Positions 44,115-54,407 of a DNA stretch of 64,000 nt are shown here, piece by piece. Numbering within the stretch: position 1 is the stretch's first letter; every line of letters starts with the position of its first letter. Made by a program: the position numbers and the translations under genes. Origin of the DNA: Ascaphus truei (Eukaryota; Chordata; Amphibia; Anura; Ascaphidae). Under the pieces are notes generated by a model. That model saw nothing but the letters and a program-made list of their open reading frames with translations, was not told the DNA's origin and did no database searches. Where the stretch lies: assembly GCA_036426205.1 (NCBI GenBank), contig CM071570.1, positions 48,472,629 to 48,536,628 of the forward strand, read 5' to 3'.

Positions 44115-44795
44115 AGTACATGGTAGACACTCAATTCCATAGGTGAGGTAAAGTGAAGTGATTGATACAATAGGAATACTGAAAATACACTAGTCAACAA
44201 TTGTAAAAAAGAGACAGTATTGCGTGTAGTGCATAAACACAAAAAACTTTACAACTGGTTACTATCTCACATATCTCACTGGAACTTTATGCCCTATTCG
44301 GAATGTTTCCTCTCTTTCTTTAAATTTGTGTTATTTATGTCATTATGTACTATTAGATATAATGTATCCAATTTCATACATTTTTCTAATTTTTTTATTT
44401 GATATTTTTCTGGTTATTATTTATTCATTCATCCCCCACTTTCCCCCCCTTTTTTCATTATAAACTCACCCCTTTTTTTCATTATAATCCTTTGGGGGTT
44501 GTCTAATATAACCAATTCCTCCATTAGACCTACTTTAATCATATTGATAGGTTTGTGAAAAAATTATCTTTTAATCCATGTATCTCTTTTGCCTCTTTTT
44601 TGCACTTTCTCAGGAATTTGTGTCATTCAAATTTGATGTAAAATAGCTATGTTTTTATTTGAATTGTATAATTGACCAAGTGTTTCATTAATCATATCTG
44701 ATTTTTAATTCAATGTCCATTCATTTACATCTGTTTTCAACCGATCCCTTTTTTGTGAAGGGGTTTAAATTGTGCCCATAACTGGTTTCAAACCC

Positions 44796-44835
44796 TACCC
44801 TGATGAAGTATCTCTCCGCTACGAAACGCGTTGGA
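44796..44835 (+). ncRNA. Hammerhead-ribozyme-like motif H10 with classical core
   Basis: CUACC, CUGAUGA (44800-44806, exact consensus), A, stem II GUA...UAC with a nine-base loop, GAAAC, GCGUUGG. Both conserved boxes are perfect; stem I pairs for only two or three bases and stem II is short. Of all the motifs this one keeps every catalytic base. Confidence 0.5.
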
Positions 44836-45477
44836 TTTAGTTTGTGCAAAATTTACTCCCTAATGTATCCTCCAATTATCTTTTGGTGATACTAAGGTTA
44901 TATGAGTTGTTGTTAAATTGTTATCTTGCAACATTGATCCTTGTGGACCGTCCTCTCCTCTTATTTCCCTGTTGGGGTGATGTCACACTTGAGTGCTTCG
45001 GTGCTCTACTGGCGCGCCCTGCATACGGAGGTGACCTGTGCTTACCTGCTGGGGCTGGGTGAGAGGTTCAGATGCTCCTGTCTAATTTGGATTGTTCCTA
45101 TTTCGTATCTGAGCCGGTATCCATCCAGGCGGTAGCCTGTCTACCCGTTTCATTACGTTGACAATCTCTCCACCTGGTGTTCCTACTGAGCTTCGGCACA
45201 TCGTTGCCGTGAAAACCTGCTCTGTTGTGATTTGAAACTTTCTGTGCCTGACCTGTGGTCTTTCTGTGCACCTGCCTTGGTCTTGAGTCTGCCTAACATT
45301 ACCGTTACGAGGTTGGACGCTGAAGCGAAGACCTACTCAGATGTCCATGATAATGGTTTTTATACCTCAATGCTTTTAACTACTGACTTTTTGTACGTGT
45401 TCACTACCCCCCTTCCCTTTTGTTACCACTAAATATTTTCAATACTGCACTATGAGGGTTTTGATTTTTTTCCCCCA

Positions 45478-45640
45478 ATGTTATAGAACATATCTGTTGG
45501 AAGTGTCCAATAATCTTTCCCGACTTGGGATCCAATATCCATGAACATTTATGATATCTTAAAAATAAAAATTCCCTAAGACCCTTCTGTGGTCCTTTTA
45601 AATTTAAATATAGCTATTTACATCCATAGATAATTAGGGA
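45478..45640 (+). pseudogene. L1 ORF2 C-terminal end, piece 4
   Basis: Begins with IEHICWKCPII, aligning with MAHIWWTCSEII of the full-length L1 (the cysteine motif region), followed by weaker similarity (IPxDPSVVLLNL). Confidence 0.6.
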
Positions 45641-46205
45641 TAGGTGGAATTGTCCAAGGGCCCCAGAGTTTATTAAATCTATTATACGTTCCTGAGAGAT
45701 GATTAGAGAGCCCCTCTCAGGAATATCAAGGGGGTGGCAAAATATTTGTTGCCTGGTGTCGTTCCTAGCCCACTGGATGTACCGGTATTAGCGATCAGTG
45801 GAAATATCACTATAGGAGCCAGGTTCTCCAGGAAATATAGTTGATCTGACTTCAGGATAGCTAGAGTCAGGTTTCTTTTAGACATGTTTCCAGGTCCTCT
45901 ATAGTTGGGAAATCACTGCCATTTCTTTTTCTGGGGAACCACATGGTGTGCACTAAAGGAGACCAAGATATCTTAGAGTGTCATCCCTCATCCAAGGTCT
46001 TAACTGATTGCACCCTACCATTGTATTAAAACAATAGATGAAAGGGGTATCCCCATTTATGTTTAATTCCTTTATCCCGCAAGTCTCGGTCACTGGTTTC
46101 CACACACGTCTACAAGCCAGTGTGATTGGTGATAAGTCAGTTTAAACTTCAAGTCGTGTGCTTTCAAATGATAGGTCTTTCTCGATTCTTATCGCATTTA
46201 AAAAG
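45640..46205 (-). pseudogene. L1 ORF1 C-terminal domain fragment
   Basis: The minus strand at about 46110-46020 reads KPVT, then (next frame) RDKGIKHKWGYPFHLLF and YNGRVQSVKTLDEG. This matches RPLTLLLRDNGVKYKWGFPFKL of the full-length L1 ORF1, the end of its nucleic-acid-binding C-terminal domain. The orientation is opposite to the neighbouring L1 copy 2, so it is a separate relic. Confidence 0.65.
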
Positions 46206-46217
46206 TTCTCAATTTTA

Positions 46218-46670
46218 TGTTACGGTGTCTCCCCCACCCGGTGGGAGATTTGTCCATTACTACGGTGTATGGTGCATATACCTGCTGGCAACAGGAGGGG
46301 TGAGTCATCCGCCGATGGTAGTGGATCAGGCTTCTGGGGTTCATACCCCACATATCTCTTTAGCAGTGCAGCACATCCTTCTGCTGCAGGCTCCAGGAGC
46401 TGATGGTGATCTCCCACGGTAGAACTTATTACCTCTCCCCCTAGTAAGGTCACGCACCAGGCAGGAGGTATATAACAACAGGAACGGTTTATTCACTCTG
46501 TACAGCATAGATACACAGCAGGCTTCTGCCTGATGCAGTACTCTCAGCTCTCACTGAATGATGGTTCCTGGACCGTCACAACAGGCCAAGGGCACCTGCA
46601 GCCATCCTAGCTCTTCCCCACCTCCCTAGCAGAGTCAGAGGTATGGTTCACACTCACTCTCCCCCAGAAC
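46218..46670 (-). repeat. Truncated LTR related to 33750-34498
   Basis: Starts TGTTACGGTG and follows the solo LTR for about 450 bp (shared GGCTTCTGGGGTTCATACCC, CAGGAGCTGATGGTGATCTC), then stops within CACTCTCCCCC, where unrelated sequence begins. Confidence 0.8.
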
Positions 46671-46784
46671 ATATTAGACAGGTGAGTGGAAAGAGAATTT
46701 TATATCACTAAGCAGAAACACTGAGCATTGTGCTTTGAGCATGGCATGTACTGTCAGGGAGTACAGACCCCTGTGCATGGAGCA

Positions 46785-46802
46785 CCAAAAGGACACTCTT
46801 TT
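46785..46802. repeat. Target-site duplication at the 3' end of L1 copy 1
   Basis: CCAAAAGGACACTCTTTT, repeated exactly at 52803-52820. The last Ts merge with the element's oligo(A) tail (Ts on the plus strand). Confidence 0.95.
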
Positions 46803-47188
46803 TTTTTCCCCAAATATTTTTATTAGGCATTGATACAACAAGTGGTAGTCAGATACATTTCACAGCCTAATACGTAAACATTTTAACCTTTTTCTTGGGG
46901 GGAAAAGAAGGACAATCTTGATTGTCGATGAAAAGGGGGTCCTCATAGAGGGAGGACAGAGGGGCTGGGAGGGGGAAGGGAGGGGGGTGTTCACAGCCTG
47001 GGGGCCACGTTCCTAAGTCTGTCAATGTTGGGGAGCAGGCGCAAGAGCTTGTGGAGCCGAGTTCGATCTCTAGGGAGGTGTCTACGTGGGTCCTTCATCT
47101 TGTGAGAAGAATCCAAGGCTCCCATATCTTATAGAATGGAAAGAGCTTTTGTCTGAGCATTGCTGTCAACTTCTCCATTAGCATCACT

Positions 47189-48160
47189 TCACTGATCCTT
47201 TTTGATGCACCTTTTGGATGGGGTGGTTTGTTTTTTCCAGGAAGCCGCTATCTCACATCTGGCCGCAGTGAGAATAAAGGAGATTAATTTCCTCGTTGTA
47301 CGTCCAATTCCGGGTATTGGCCTTGCAAGTAGGAAGGTCAGCGGTTCTATAGGTAATTCTAGGTCTGTGACCTCTTTTATCAAATTGTGGACTTTAGTCC
47401 AGTATTTTATAATTTCCGAACAGGTCCACCAAATGTGGGCCATGTCCCCTCTAAGTCCGCAGCTTCTCCAGCATAGGTCCGATGCCAGGGGATAGATCTG
47501 ACTTAATCGCACTGGGGTGAGGTACCAGTGATAGAGAATTTTATAAATATTTTCCTTTGTCGAGGTGCATAGGGATGTTCCCGAAGCTGCCATCCAAATT
47601 TCATCCCAAATCTCTCTCTCTATTTTGATATTCAAGTCGGCTGCCCATTTGAGCATATAATCGTGGTTTTGGGGGGCCACCGAGTTTTCTAGGATAGCGT
47701 ATATGTCAGAGATTAGTCCCTTTTGGTAGGTGTTTGCTTTACAGAGCCGCTCGAATTTGTGAGCTGGACATATTTTTTGGGCAAAGTGTCGAATTTGTAG
47801 GTATTTAAATGTGTCCAGTTCTCTGATCTTATATTTGGCACGTACTTCTTGGTAGCTCAGGAGCCTTGCAAGGCTTAGGAGATCCGCGATCACCCCAATC
47901 CCCCTTGATTTTAATTGTTCGTAAAGCTTGGATCTGCATCCCGGGGGGAATTTGGGGTTATTGGATAGGGGTGTGAGCTGTGGGTTAGGTGAGCACAGGC
48001 CAAATCTGGTCTTATATTTTGACCATACATCCCAGGTAAGTATTGTCGCTTTTAATTTTAGGTTGTGTGCTTGTCTATCTCCCCTGTTTAGACTCCAAAG
48101 GCAATGGCATACTTGGACTCTATTTCGATCCATCAACATTTGGCCATGTCGGTGTTCCAC
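47189..48160 (-). pseudogene. L1 ORF2 C-terminal region
   Basis: A 323-codon open frame, one frame off the reverse transcriptase upstream; the two overlap at 48133-48160, so a single indel separates them. It contains ATILTWDVWSKYK, a long helical region, IYKILYHWYLTPVRLSQIY and the terminal cysteine motif region CWRSCGLRGDMAHIWWTC, all typical of L1 ORF2 proteins. Confidence 0.9.
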
Positions 48161-49620
48161 ATGACAGCTTGTTTCAATTGTGCTGCTATGTAATATTTGT
48201 GGATGTCTGGGACAGCCATACCCCCTCTTCCTCTTGATGCCGACAGGACCGATCTTGCTACTCTGGGTCTTTTACCCTGCCAGATGAAGTTAAACATTCT
48301 GTTTTGTATGTTTTTTAGTTCAGTGCCAGGTACATGGACTGGGAGTGTCTGAAAGTAGTATAATAGTCTAGGGAGTATGTTCATCTTCACGGATGTCATT
48401 CTCCCAATCCATGAAATCTGGTAACCTTCCCACTGTTCCAAGTCTTTCTTAATCATTTCCCAAAGAGCTGGGTCGTTTTCTTGGTATAGATCCCGGTAGT
48501 ATCTTGATATATTTACTCCCAAGTATTTAATATATGAAGAACACCATCGGTAGCTAAAGTTCAATTTGAGTAGTTTCACTTCTACTTCTGGTAAGCTAAT
48601 GTTTAGGGCTTCAGACTTTCCAGTGTTTATTTTGTATCCTGACACTTTGCCAAAGTCCGACAGTTCCCTTTGAAGGTTCGGAAGAGACGTTTGGGGTTTG
48701 GACAAGGTTAGGATGATATCGTCCGCGAACAAGGATATTTTATAATTTGTCCCTCCTATGTCAATGCCCTGAATGTTCATATTGTTGCGAACCTTGGTCG
48801 CCAGTGGTTCGATCGTGAGGGCAAAGAGAAGAGGCGATAGGGGGCACCCCTGCCTTGTGCCATTTTTAATTTGAAATCTCTCGCCTGTTCCGCCTGGGAG
48901 TTTGACCGCGGCAGAAGGGTTCTGGTAGAGAGCCCGGACACTTTCCAGGAAATTATCTTTGAAGCCAAATTTTTTCAAGGCATTGTCTAGGAATAACCAG
49001 TCTATCCTATCGAATGCCTTCTCTGCATCTAGGCTCAGTAGCATCTCCTTTGTGTTTGACATGTGGACATGATCAATTATATTTATTATTTTGCAAGTAT
49101 TGTCCGCGGCTTGACGCCCCGAGACAAACCCAACTTGGTCCGAATGAATTAATCTAGGTAGGATAGGGTTCAACCTGTTCGCAAGTATCTTACTGTATAG
49201 TTTTAGGTCATTGTTCAGAAGGGATATGGGCCTATAACTTCCGCATTGGGTTGGGTCCTTCCCCTCCTTATGAATTATTGCTAGATTAGCTGAGGCCATT
49301 GAGCTCGGGATTGGGTTCCCTTCCATGAAGGAGTTAAATAGGTCAAGAAGGTGGGGTGATAATATGGATAGGAACTTTTTATAGTAAGAATTTGTATATC
49401 CGTCGTGTCCCGGCGCTTTAGATGATTTGGATGTCTTTACTGCCGCTGTCAGTTCCTCTAGCGTGATTTTCCCATTCAACATATTATTCTCCTCCTCTGT
49501 TAGGGAGGGTAGATTACAGTCGTCGAGATATTCTACTATTGACGCCAGTTCGGCTGACTTTGAAATAGCGGAATCGGATCTTAAATTGTATAATTTGGTG
49601 TAAAATTTGGTAAATTCCTC
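48133..49620 (-). pseudogene. L1 ORF2 reverse transcriptase domain
   Basis: Open from about 49620. It shows SSKAPGHDGYTNSYYK, SYRPISLLNNDLKLYSKIL, LSLDAEKAFDRIDW, GTRQGCPLSPLLFAL, and the catalytic ISLFADDIILTL with both aspartates, then GYKINTGKSE and KYLGVNISR. All seven RT blocks appear intact, so the domain itself may be undamaged; it is separated from the endonuclease and the C-terminal region by frameshifts. In a live L1 this enzyme copies the element RNA at the nicked target. Confidence 0.95.
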
Positions 49621-49639
49621 TACAATTTTTTCTCATTAT

Positions 49640-50640
49640 AGATTATCTCACCAGACCTATTCTTAATCGCTGTAATTTGTGATCTTTTTTGTATGCCTCT
49701 TAGCCTGCTAGCAAGAAGTCTATCGGCTTTGTTCCCTTTATCGTAATACCTCTGACCTGTCCATTTTAGAGCTTTTTCTACATTTTCTAATTTAAATTGC
49801 TTCTAGCAGCTGTTAATAGCTTTTAGATTTTTCTGGATGGGTTCAGTTTATGTTGCTGCTCGAATTTTATAATTTTGTCTGTAAGCTCTTTAATTAGTTT
49901 TGCTTTGACTTTCTTCCTATGTGATGCTATTGAGATAAAGTTACCTCTGATAGCCGCCTTATGGGCTTCCCATAGGTAGCTGGGGATTCGACCGTGCCAA
50001 GGTTCAGTCTAAAGTAATCCTTAAGGGCTATTTTGATCTCTTTTTCTACCTCTTTATTGTTTAATAGGGAGTCATTTAGCTTCCAGCTGTAAGTGAATGT
50101 TTTTACAAATGGGGTCGTGAGGTTCAGAAAAATGGGGGCATGATCTGACCACGTAATTGGGCCTATATCAGTGTTGGCCGTTGATTCTAGGATGTTCTTG
50201 GTAGCAAGAAAGTAGTCAATACGGGAATAGGTCTGGTAAGGGGGCGAGAAGAAAGTGTAGTCTCTTTGTCCCTGGTGCTCTCCAAATATCCACCAAAGAA
50301 AATTCCTTTATAATATCTCTAAATTTTTTCCCCATCCTTACTGTTTGAGTCGAGTGCGGGGTAGATGACTTATCTTCCGCTGGATTGAGTGCCATGTTTA
50401 AGTCTCCTGCTATTATTACAGATGACAGGTATTCAGAGTCAACCACTTCTAATACTTTTTAAAGAAAGTTCGGCTGATTCTCATTGGGGGCATAGAGATT
50501 AATCAGGGCGACTGCGGATCCTGATAGTGAGCCATACACCACAATAAATCTACCCTCTGCGTCAGTTGTTATTTTTGTCAAATTGAATGGAGTGCCCTGC
50601 CGGATTAAGATGGCTACTCCCCTTTTTTACTACTAAATGA
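49640..50640 (-). pseudogene. L1 ORF2 AP-like endonuclease, N-terminus replaced
   Basis: Minus strand pieces read YYSSF, KKGVAILIRQGTPF, GRFIVVYG, VALINLYAPNENQP, then IIAGDLNMALNPAEDK (the GDLN metal/catalytic motif) and VDIWRAP. Stops and frame changes separate them. The first 50-60 residues of the domain, including the N-terminal NVNGL and QET motifs normal for L1 endonucleases, are absent; a tandemly duplicated non-coding segment takes their place. Confidence 0.8.
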
Positions 50641-50654
50641 CGAGTAATAACTCA

Positions 50655-51003
50655 TAGGGAATGTATTTTGGAAGGGAGGGGGGGGGGGGGGGTAGGGAAG
50701 AGGGGAGGTGGGAAACAGATATATAGCACATTTGTTTTGCACATAATATAAAGTTATATACTTTCTCTGCTATATGACATCCAAACATGGCAGCTTTTGA
50801 TCAAAGGAGCAATATTTCTTTGAGACCTTCCGCTACTATACCTTTGGGAGGGGGGGGGGGGGGAGGAAAGGAAGGGGGGAGGTTAGGGTCGAGGGGGAGG
50901 TGGAGAGCATATATATAGCCCATTTGTTTTGCACATAATATAGAGTATATACTTTCTCTGCTATACAACATCCAAGCATGGCAACTTTTGTTCAAAGGGA
51001 CAG
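50655..51003. repeat. Tandem duplication inside L1 copy 1
   Basis: Two diverged units of about 175-180 bp (about 50655-50820 and 50835-51003), each beginning with a G-rich run and sharing CATTTGTTTTGCACATAATAT and ATACTTTCTCTGCTATA. Confidence 0.9.
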
Positions 51004-51004
51004 T

Positions 51005-51060
51005 AAGGGGGAGAAGGGGGAGAAGGGGAAGAAGGGGGAGAAGGGGGAAAAGGGGGGGAG
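51005..51060. repeat. Polypurine tract GGGGGAGAA repeats
   Basis: About 55 bp of pure purine built on GGGGGAGAA on the plus strand, adjoining the tandem duplication within the L1 inter-ORF spacer. Confidence 0.9.
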
Positions 51061-51648
51061 AGGAGTGATGAAATGGGAATATTCACTTAACTTTGTGTCT
51101 AAGGATTAACAATAAGAACCAGTCAGCTTTATAACGTTTAACCATCATAACTCTATCTGGGACTAACATCCATTGCCTAGCTTGGCCTATAGGTTGATCT
51201 AGGTTACAGACCCGTCTGGTGCGTGTCCCTCAGCATGGGTCCCGGGGGGGGCCCAGAGTTCGGGGGTGAGGCAGCGGTTTTCATGTATGCCACAGACTAT
51301 GTGTGACACAGGACCGCGTCGCCGACACGACAACAAGCCACATACCCGACCCGAGTCCCAGGCATCGGAATCAGGGGGCAAAGCGGCCTCACTCCCTCAG
51401 TCCCGGGAAGGTAAGGCCGGCGCTCCGGAGAAAAAAGGGGGGGGGGGGTCACCGTCCCGCGGGAGTCTCGTTGTCTTCCGATGTTGGTGTACTGTAGTCC
51501 TCGTCGCAGGATCCCTCTGAGTTGCTGTAAGTCCGTCTCAGGTGAGTGCCTCCAGGGGTTTTCTTTCCGCAGGGGGATGCAGTCCATAGCTGGGCAGAAG
51601 CGGCCGGCACCTCCAGGTCTGCGGGGATGCAGCGCTTCTCAGGGGCTG

Positions 51649-52658
51649 TTACTTCGGTTTCGTCTGCTTCTGCCCCGCAAGTCTCTCCGATGCTCGCACA
51701 GGGGGGTCTTCAGGCTCCTGGCTCTGGGGGTGGCGTTCTTCGGCAGCCCAGGAAGCGGGCGGAGTTAGTCCAAGAGCTCGGGCCAGTGGAGTCATGTCTT
51801 CAGGGTATCGGATAGTGTAGAATTTCCCTTTGTGTTGTATGGTCAGTTTAAAAGGGAACCCCCATTTATATTTTACTCCGTTATCACGTAACAATAGAGT
51901 TAGAGGGCGCAGTCCCTTGCGTCGGATAATAGTTGTTTTGGACAAGTCATTAAAGACTTGGAGGGGTTCTTCCTGGAACTGTATAGGGTCCTTCTCACGG
52001 CAGGCGCTCACGATCTTTTCTTTGGCCGTATAACTATGTAGGTGGACGATCACGTCCCTTCTCCTGTTGGGGCCATCCGACCTCAGGCCTAGTGCGCGGT
52101 GAGCCCTATCAATTTCCAGCTCCCTCTCCTCCAAGTCATAACACATAGTCGTAAAAAGTCTTTGAGGTATTCTCGGAGGTGGCTAGGGAGGACCGCTTCA
52201 GGGACCCCGTGTATTCTGATGTTCTGGTGGCGGTCCCTGTTCTCTTGGTCCTCGAGCCCATCCCTCAGGGAGCTCACCTCTGCACCAGCCGGGCGATTTC
52301 CTCTTCAGCTTCTTTCTGGCTTGTTAGGGCCTCTTCAAGCCTGGCCTCCAACGTCGTGGTTCGTTTGGTGATACCTGATAGGTCCAGTTTTAACTCCTCG
52401 ACCGCTTCTCTTAGGTCGGCCTGCAGGGATCGATATAATTTACTGTGGAGTTCCTCCAAATATGACTTTGTGATCCCCTCCTCTGTGACCAGCATTTCGG
52501 CAGGGCGATCTCGGTCTGTTGCTGCGGGCTTGGCCCCTCGTGCACCAGGCGGGGAGGCGCCATCTTATTTTTTTTGTGCCTGTGTCGGAGCTCTGTTTAG
52601 ACGGGGTAAAATACTTTGAAACTCCCTGTCCGGGTTGGCTTTTTGCTTTATGGGACAT
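51649..52658 (-). pseudogene. L1 ORF1 (RNA-binding protein), frameshifted
   Basis: Four minus-strand pieces in order. The first is a basic N-terminal leader with QPGQGVSKYFTPSKQ (52658-52440). The second is a coiled coil with KSYLEELHSKLYRSL, GITKRTTTLEARLEEAL and KEAEEEIARL (52495-52274). The third is an RRM-type start NRDRHQNIRIHGVPEAV (52277-52089). The last is the rest of the RRM and the C-terminal domain with EIDRAHRALG, RRDVIVHLHSYTAKEKI and LRPLTLLLRDNGVKYKWGF (52146-51649). Domain order is that of L1 ORF1 trimers, which coat the element RNA. At least two or three frameshifts inactivate it. Confidence 0.85.
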
Positions 52659-52780
52659 TCCTGTGTGTTCAGGGGTCTGATCAATATAGTTTGGGGTCTT
52701 ACATTTCGGGGTAAATCTTCTTTAAATTGAGTTTATCCGTGAGGGTCTCAGGAGCTCTCCTCTTACCCTTCCGTCCCGGA

Positions 52781-52788
52781 TGACGTCA
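52781..52788. promoter_or_regulatory. TGACGTCA octamer at the L1 5' end
   Basis: A perfect CRE-type palindrome 15-22 bp inside the 5' boundary of L1 copy 1, where an internal promoter would be expected. Confidence 0.5.
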
Positions 52789-52802
52789 TCGGCACGCCCC
52801 TC

Positions 52803-52820
52803 CCAAAAGGACACTCTTTT
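52803..52820. repeat. Target-site duplication at the 5' end of L1 copy 1
   Basis: CCAAAAGGACACTCTTTT, identical to 46785-46802. Confidence 0.95.
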
Positions 52821-53876
52821 AAGGGAAGATAAATTGGAGCACCATCATGAACATGCAAAGGGCATAAAGCACCATTGTGAATAAAAACAGAGCACCATCA
52901 TGAACAACTACTGAGCAGCCTGAACGAGCACAGAGCATACAGTATAGTACAGCAAGGGTTGGGTTTTCATTGACTGCATAGAGTATCTGAACAGATTTTG
53001 TACCTGAGACTCTCTCTTGGCAACGAGTTATCATAATCAAGATTATAACCAGAAGAGCACAAACTTTAGAGGCTTATTTCATATATTCCGAAGCTTTTGG
53101 ACTATATAGAATTACCCTCCTCAGAGTTGAATGAATAATTCCCATTGCAATGTATTGCATTATTTTTCAGCATTTAAATGGTTAAATGCAACACTGGGAA
53201 AGAAAGCAGGAGGATAAAAGACAGGAAGGACATTTTGTACAGTAAAATGCTTTAAAAAACATTGAACATACAGCGCACAGCTACATTATTGCACATTCTG
53301 AATCAGTGCTCTTTCCTGTTGCTTTTAGATAACTTTGTAAAACAGAATAACAGTGCTTTATGAAAATCAAATGTATTTTCTTAATGTCATTAAATTCAAG
53401 TCATTAAATCTGAACATCAGGATTATGAAATATTTAGACCAAATGTGTTTTGCAGCTTCCTCTGGCAATACATAGATTAATCTCTGAGCAATAGTAACTT
53501 TTACAATTAAAACATTTATATCTGTGGAGTGTGAAATCATGGAATGTGTTTTCCTCCTCTTTTGTGCCTAGACCACAATCCTCAAGGGATACAGACTAGT
53601 AAGTAATTCTAATGAGACATTTTATTGCCATGAATCAGTGCAATCTAGCAATTACTTTTGCAGTTCCAACAAATTATGTTACCAATTTATACTGATCTCC
53701 ACCCAGTCCCTGAACTTACTAACATGAAAAGCGCAGAGGGTCTGTCTGGGTTAGGACGGAGCAGCTACTTCGGACATCTTAGGGAAGGACTTAAAGCAAT
53801 GTTTTTGTGTGATGACTTAATGCAAGTGATGACCTGGTTTCCTTTTTATTAAAACCAATACGGTAAGGATTCTGCT
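52821..53876. other. Intergenic DNA without genes
   Basis: Near the left edge GAGCACCATCATGAAC-type phrases repeat loosely (about 52837-52910, also just left of the L1 at 46780). Nothing else recognised. Confidence 0.5.
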
Positions 53877-54298
53877 CGATCCGTGCTGGGTTTTCACTGC
53901 GGTCCAGGCTTTCTGTCTCTTCTGCCCTTCCTGCTCACTGTGGCCATTTTGGGTACTGGCAGTCTGCTTTATAAGGCTGCAGTTCCTGGTGGGAGTCGCC
54001 GAGCAAAGTTCTGTTTGCTGCAGCTCCGTTTGATCTTCGCTGTCATGCATTACCCTTTCGCCTATTTAGAATCCCTGTTGCTGACCCCGGACTGTGACCC
54101 CGACCTCGCTGCTATTCCGCCTGCCCTGACCTTTGCCTGTTGCCTGGACTCCGCACTTCAGACGCCTGCCCTGACCCCTGCTGCTTACCGTCTATGAATA
54201 CTCTTACAGGACTCGGTCCCCGGGCCTTGGCCGGTTATTCTGCATTCCTACCTCAGCCCTGCGGGTCCACCTCCTGATTCGAGACGAGCACCATCACA
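53877..54298 (+). repeat. Dispersed repeat family R2, copy 1 (LTR-like)
   Basis: Shares CCCTGTTGCTG, GTGACCCCGACCTC, CCTGGACT, CTACCTCAGCCCTG and the terminal GAGACGAGCACCATCACA with 61236-62414. A TATA-like TTTATAAGGC near 53970 and the TC-rich downstream region suggest an LTR or retroposon leader. No reading frame is convincing. Confidence 0.5.
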
Positions 54299-54347
54299 AA
54301 TACAACATAATCTGAGCAAGAGAGTTACTGTGATTCATTATATATAC

Positions 54348-54350
<3 letters not shown>

Positions 54351-54404
<54 letters not shown>
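54351..54404. repeat. (TA)n microsatellite
   Basis: About 27 uninterrupted TA dinucleotides. Confidence 0.98.

Positions 54405-54407
<3 letters not shown>

Larger units (their letters stand above)
43355..45477 (+). mobile_element. PLE-type composite insertion in L1 copy 2
   Basis: Flanked by ATGTTATAG at 43346-43354 and 45478-45486 (9-bp duplication). It holds the classical-core hammerhead-like motif at 44796-44835 (plus) and itself contains a 749-bp inner insertion (43364-44112). No protein-coding remnant recognised. Confidence 0.65.
37745..45640 (+). mobile_element. L1-type LINE copy 2 (5'-truncated), split by later insertions
   Basis: ORF2 can be followed on the plus strand through four pieces (37745-38843, 40829-41232, 42713-43354, 45478-about 45640) whose translations line up, without gaps of more than a few residues, against the ORF2 of the L1 at 46803-52802. 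The gaps are 1985, 1480 and 2123 bp of PLE-type material. The 5' end lies at the start of the reverse transcriptase domain. Confidence 0.8.
46803..52802 (-). mobile_element. Near full-length L1-type LINE, copy 1 (6.0 kb)
   Basis: Bounded by an exact 18-bp target-site duplication. Minus strand order: GC-rich 5' end with TGACGTCA, ORF1 (52658-51649), a spacer with tandem duplication and purine/pyrimidine tracts, ORF2 endonuclease (50640-49640), reverse transcriptase (49620-48133), C-terminal region (48160-47189), a 3' UTR and a short A tail preceded by AATAAA (plus strand TTTATT at 46819-46824). The duplication is unmutated, so insertion is fairly young, yet both ORFs carry frameshifts. Confidence 0.9.

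Noticed and set aside
53817..54197. Overlapping frames of 77 and 104 residues
   Set aside because: They fall inside dispersed repeat R2 and are not kept open in the second copy.
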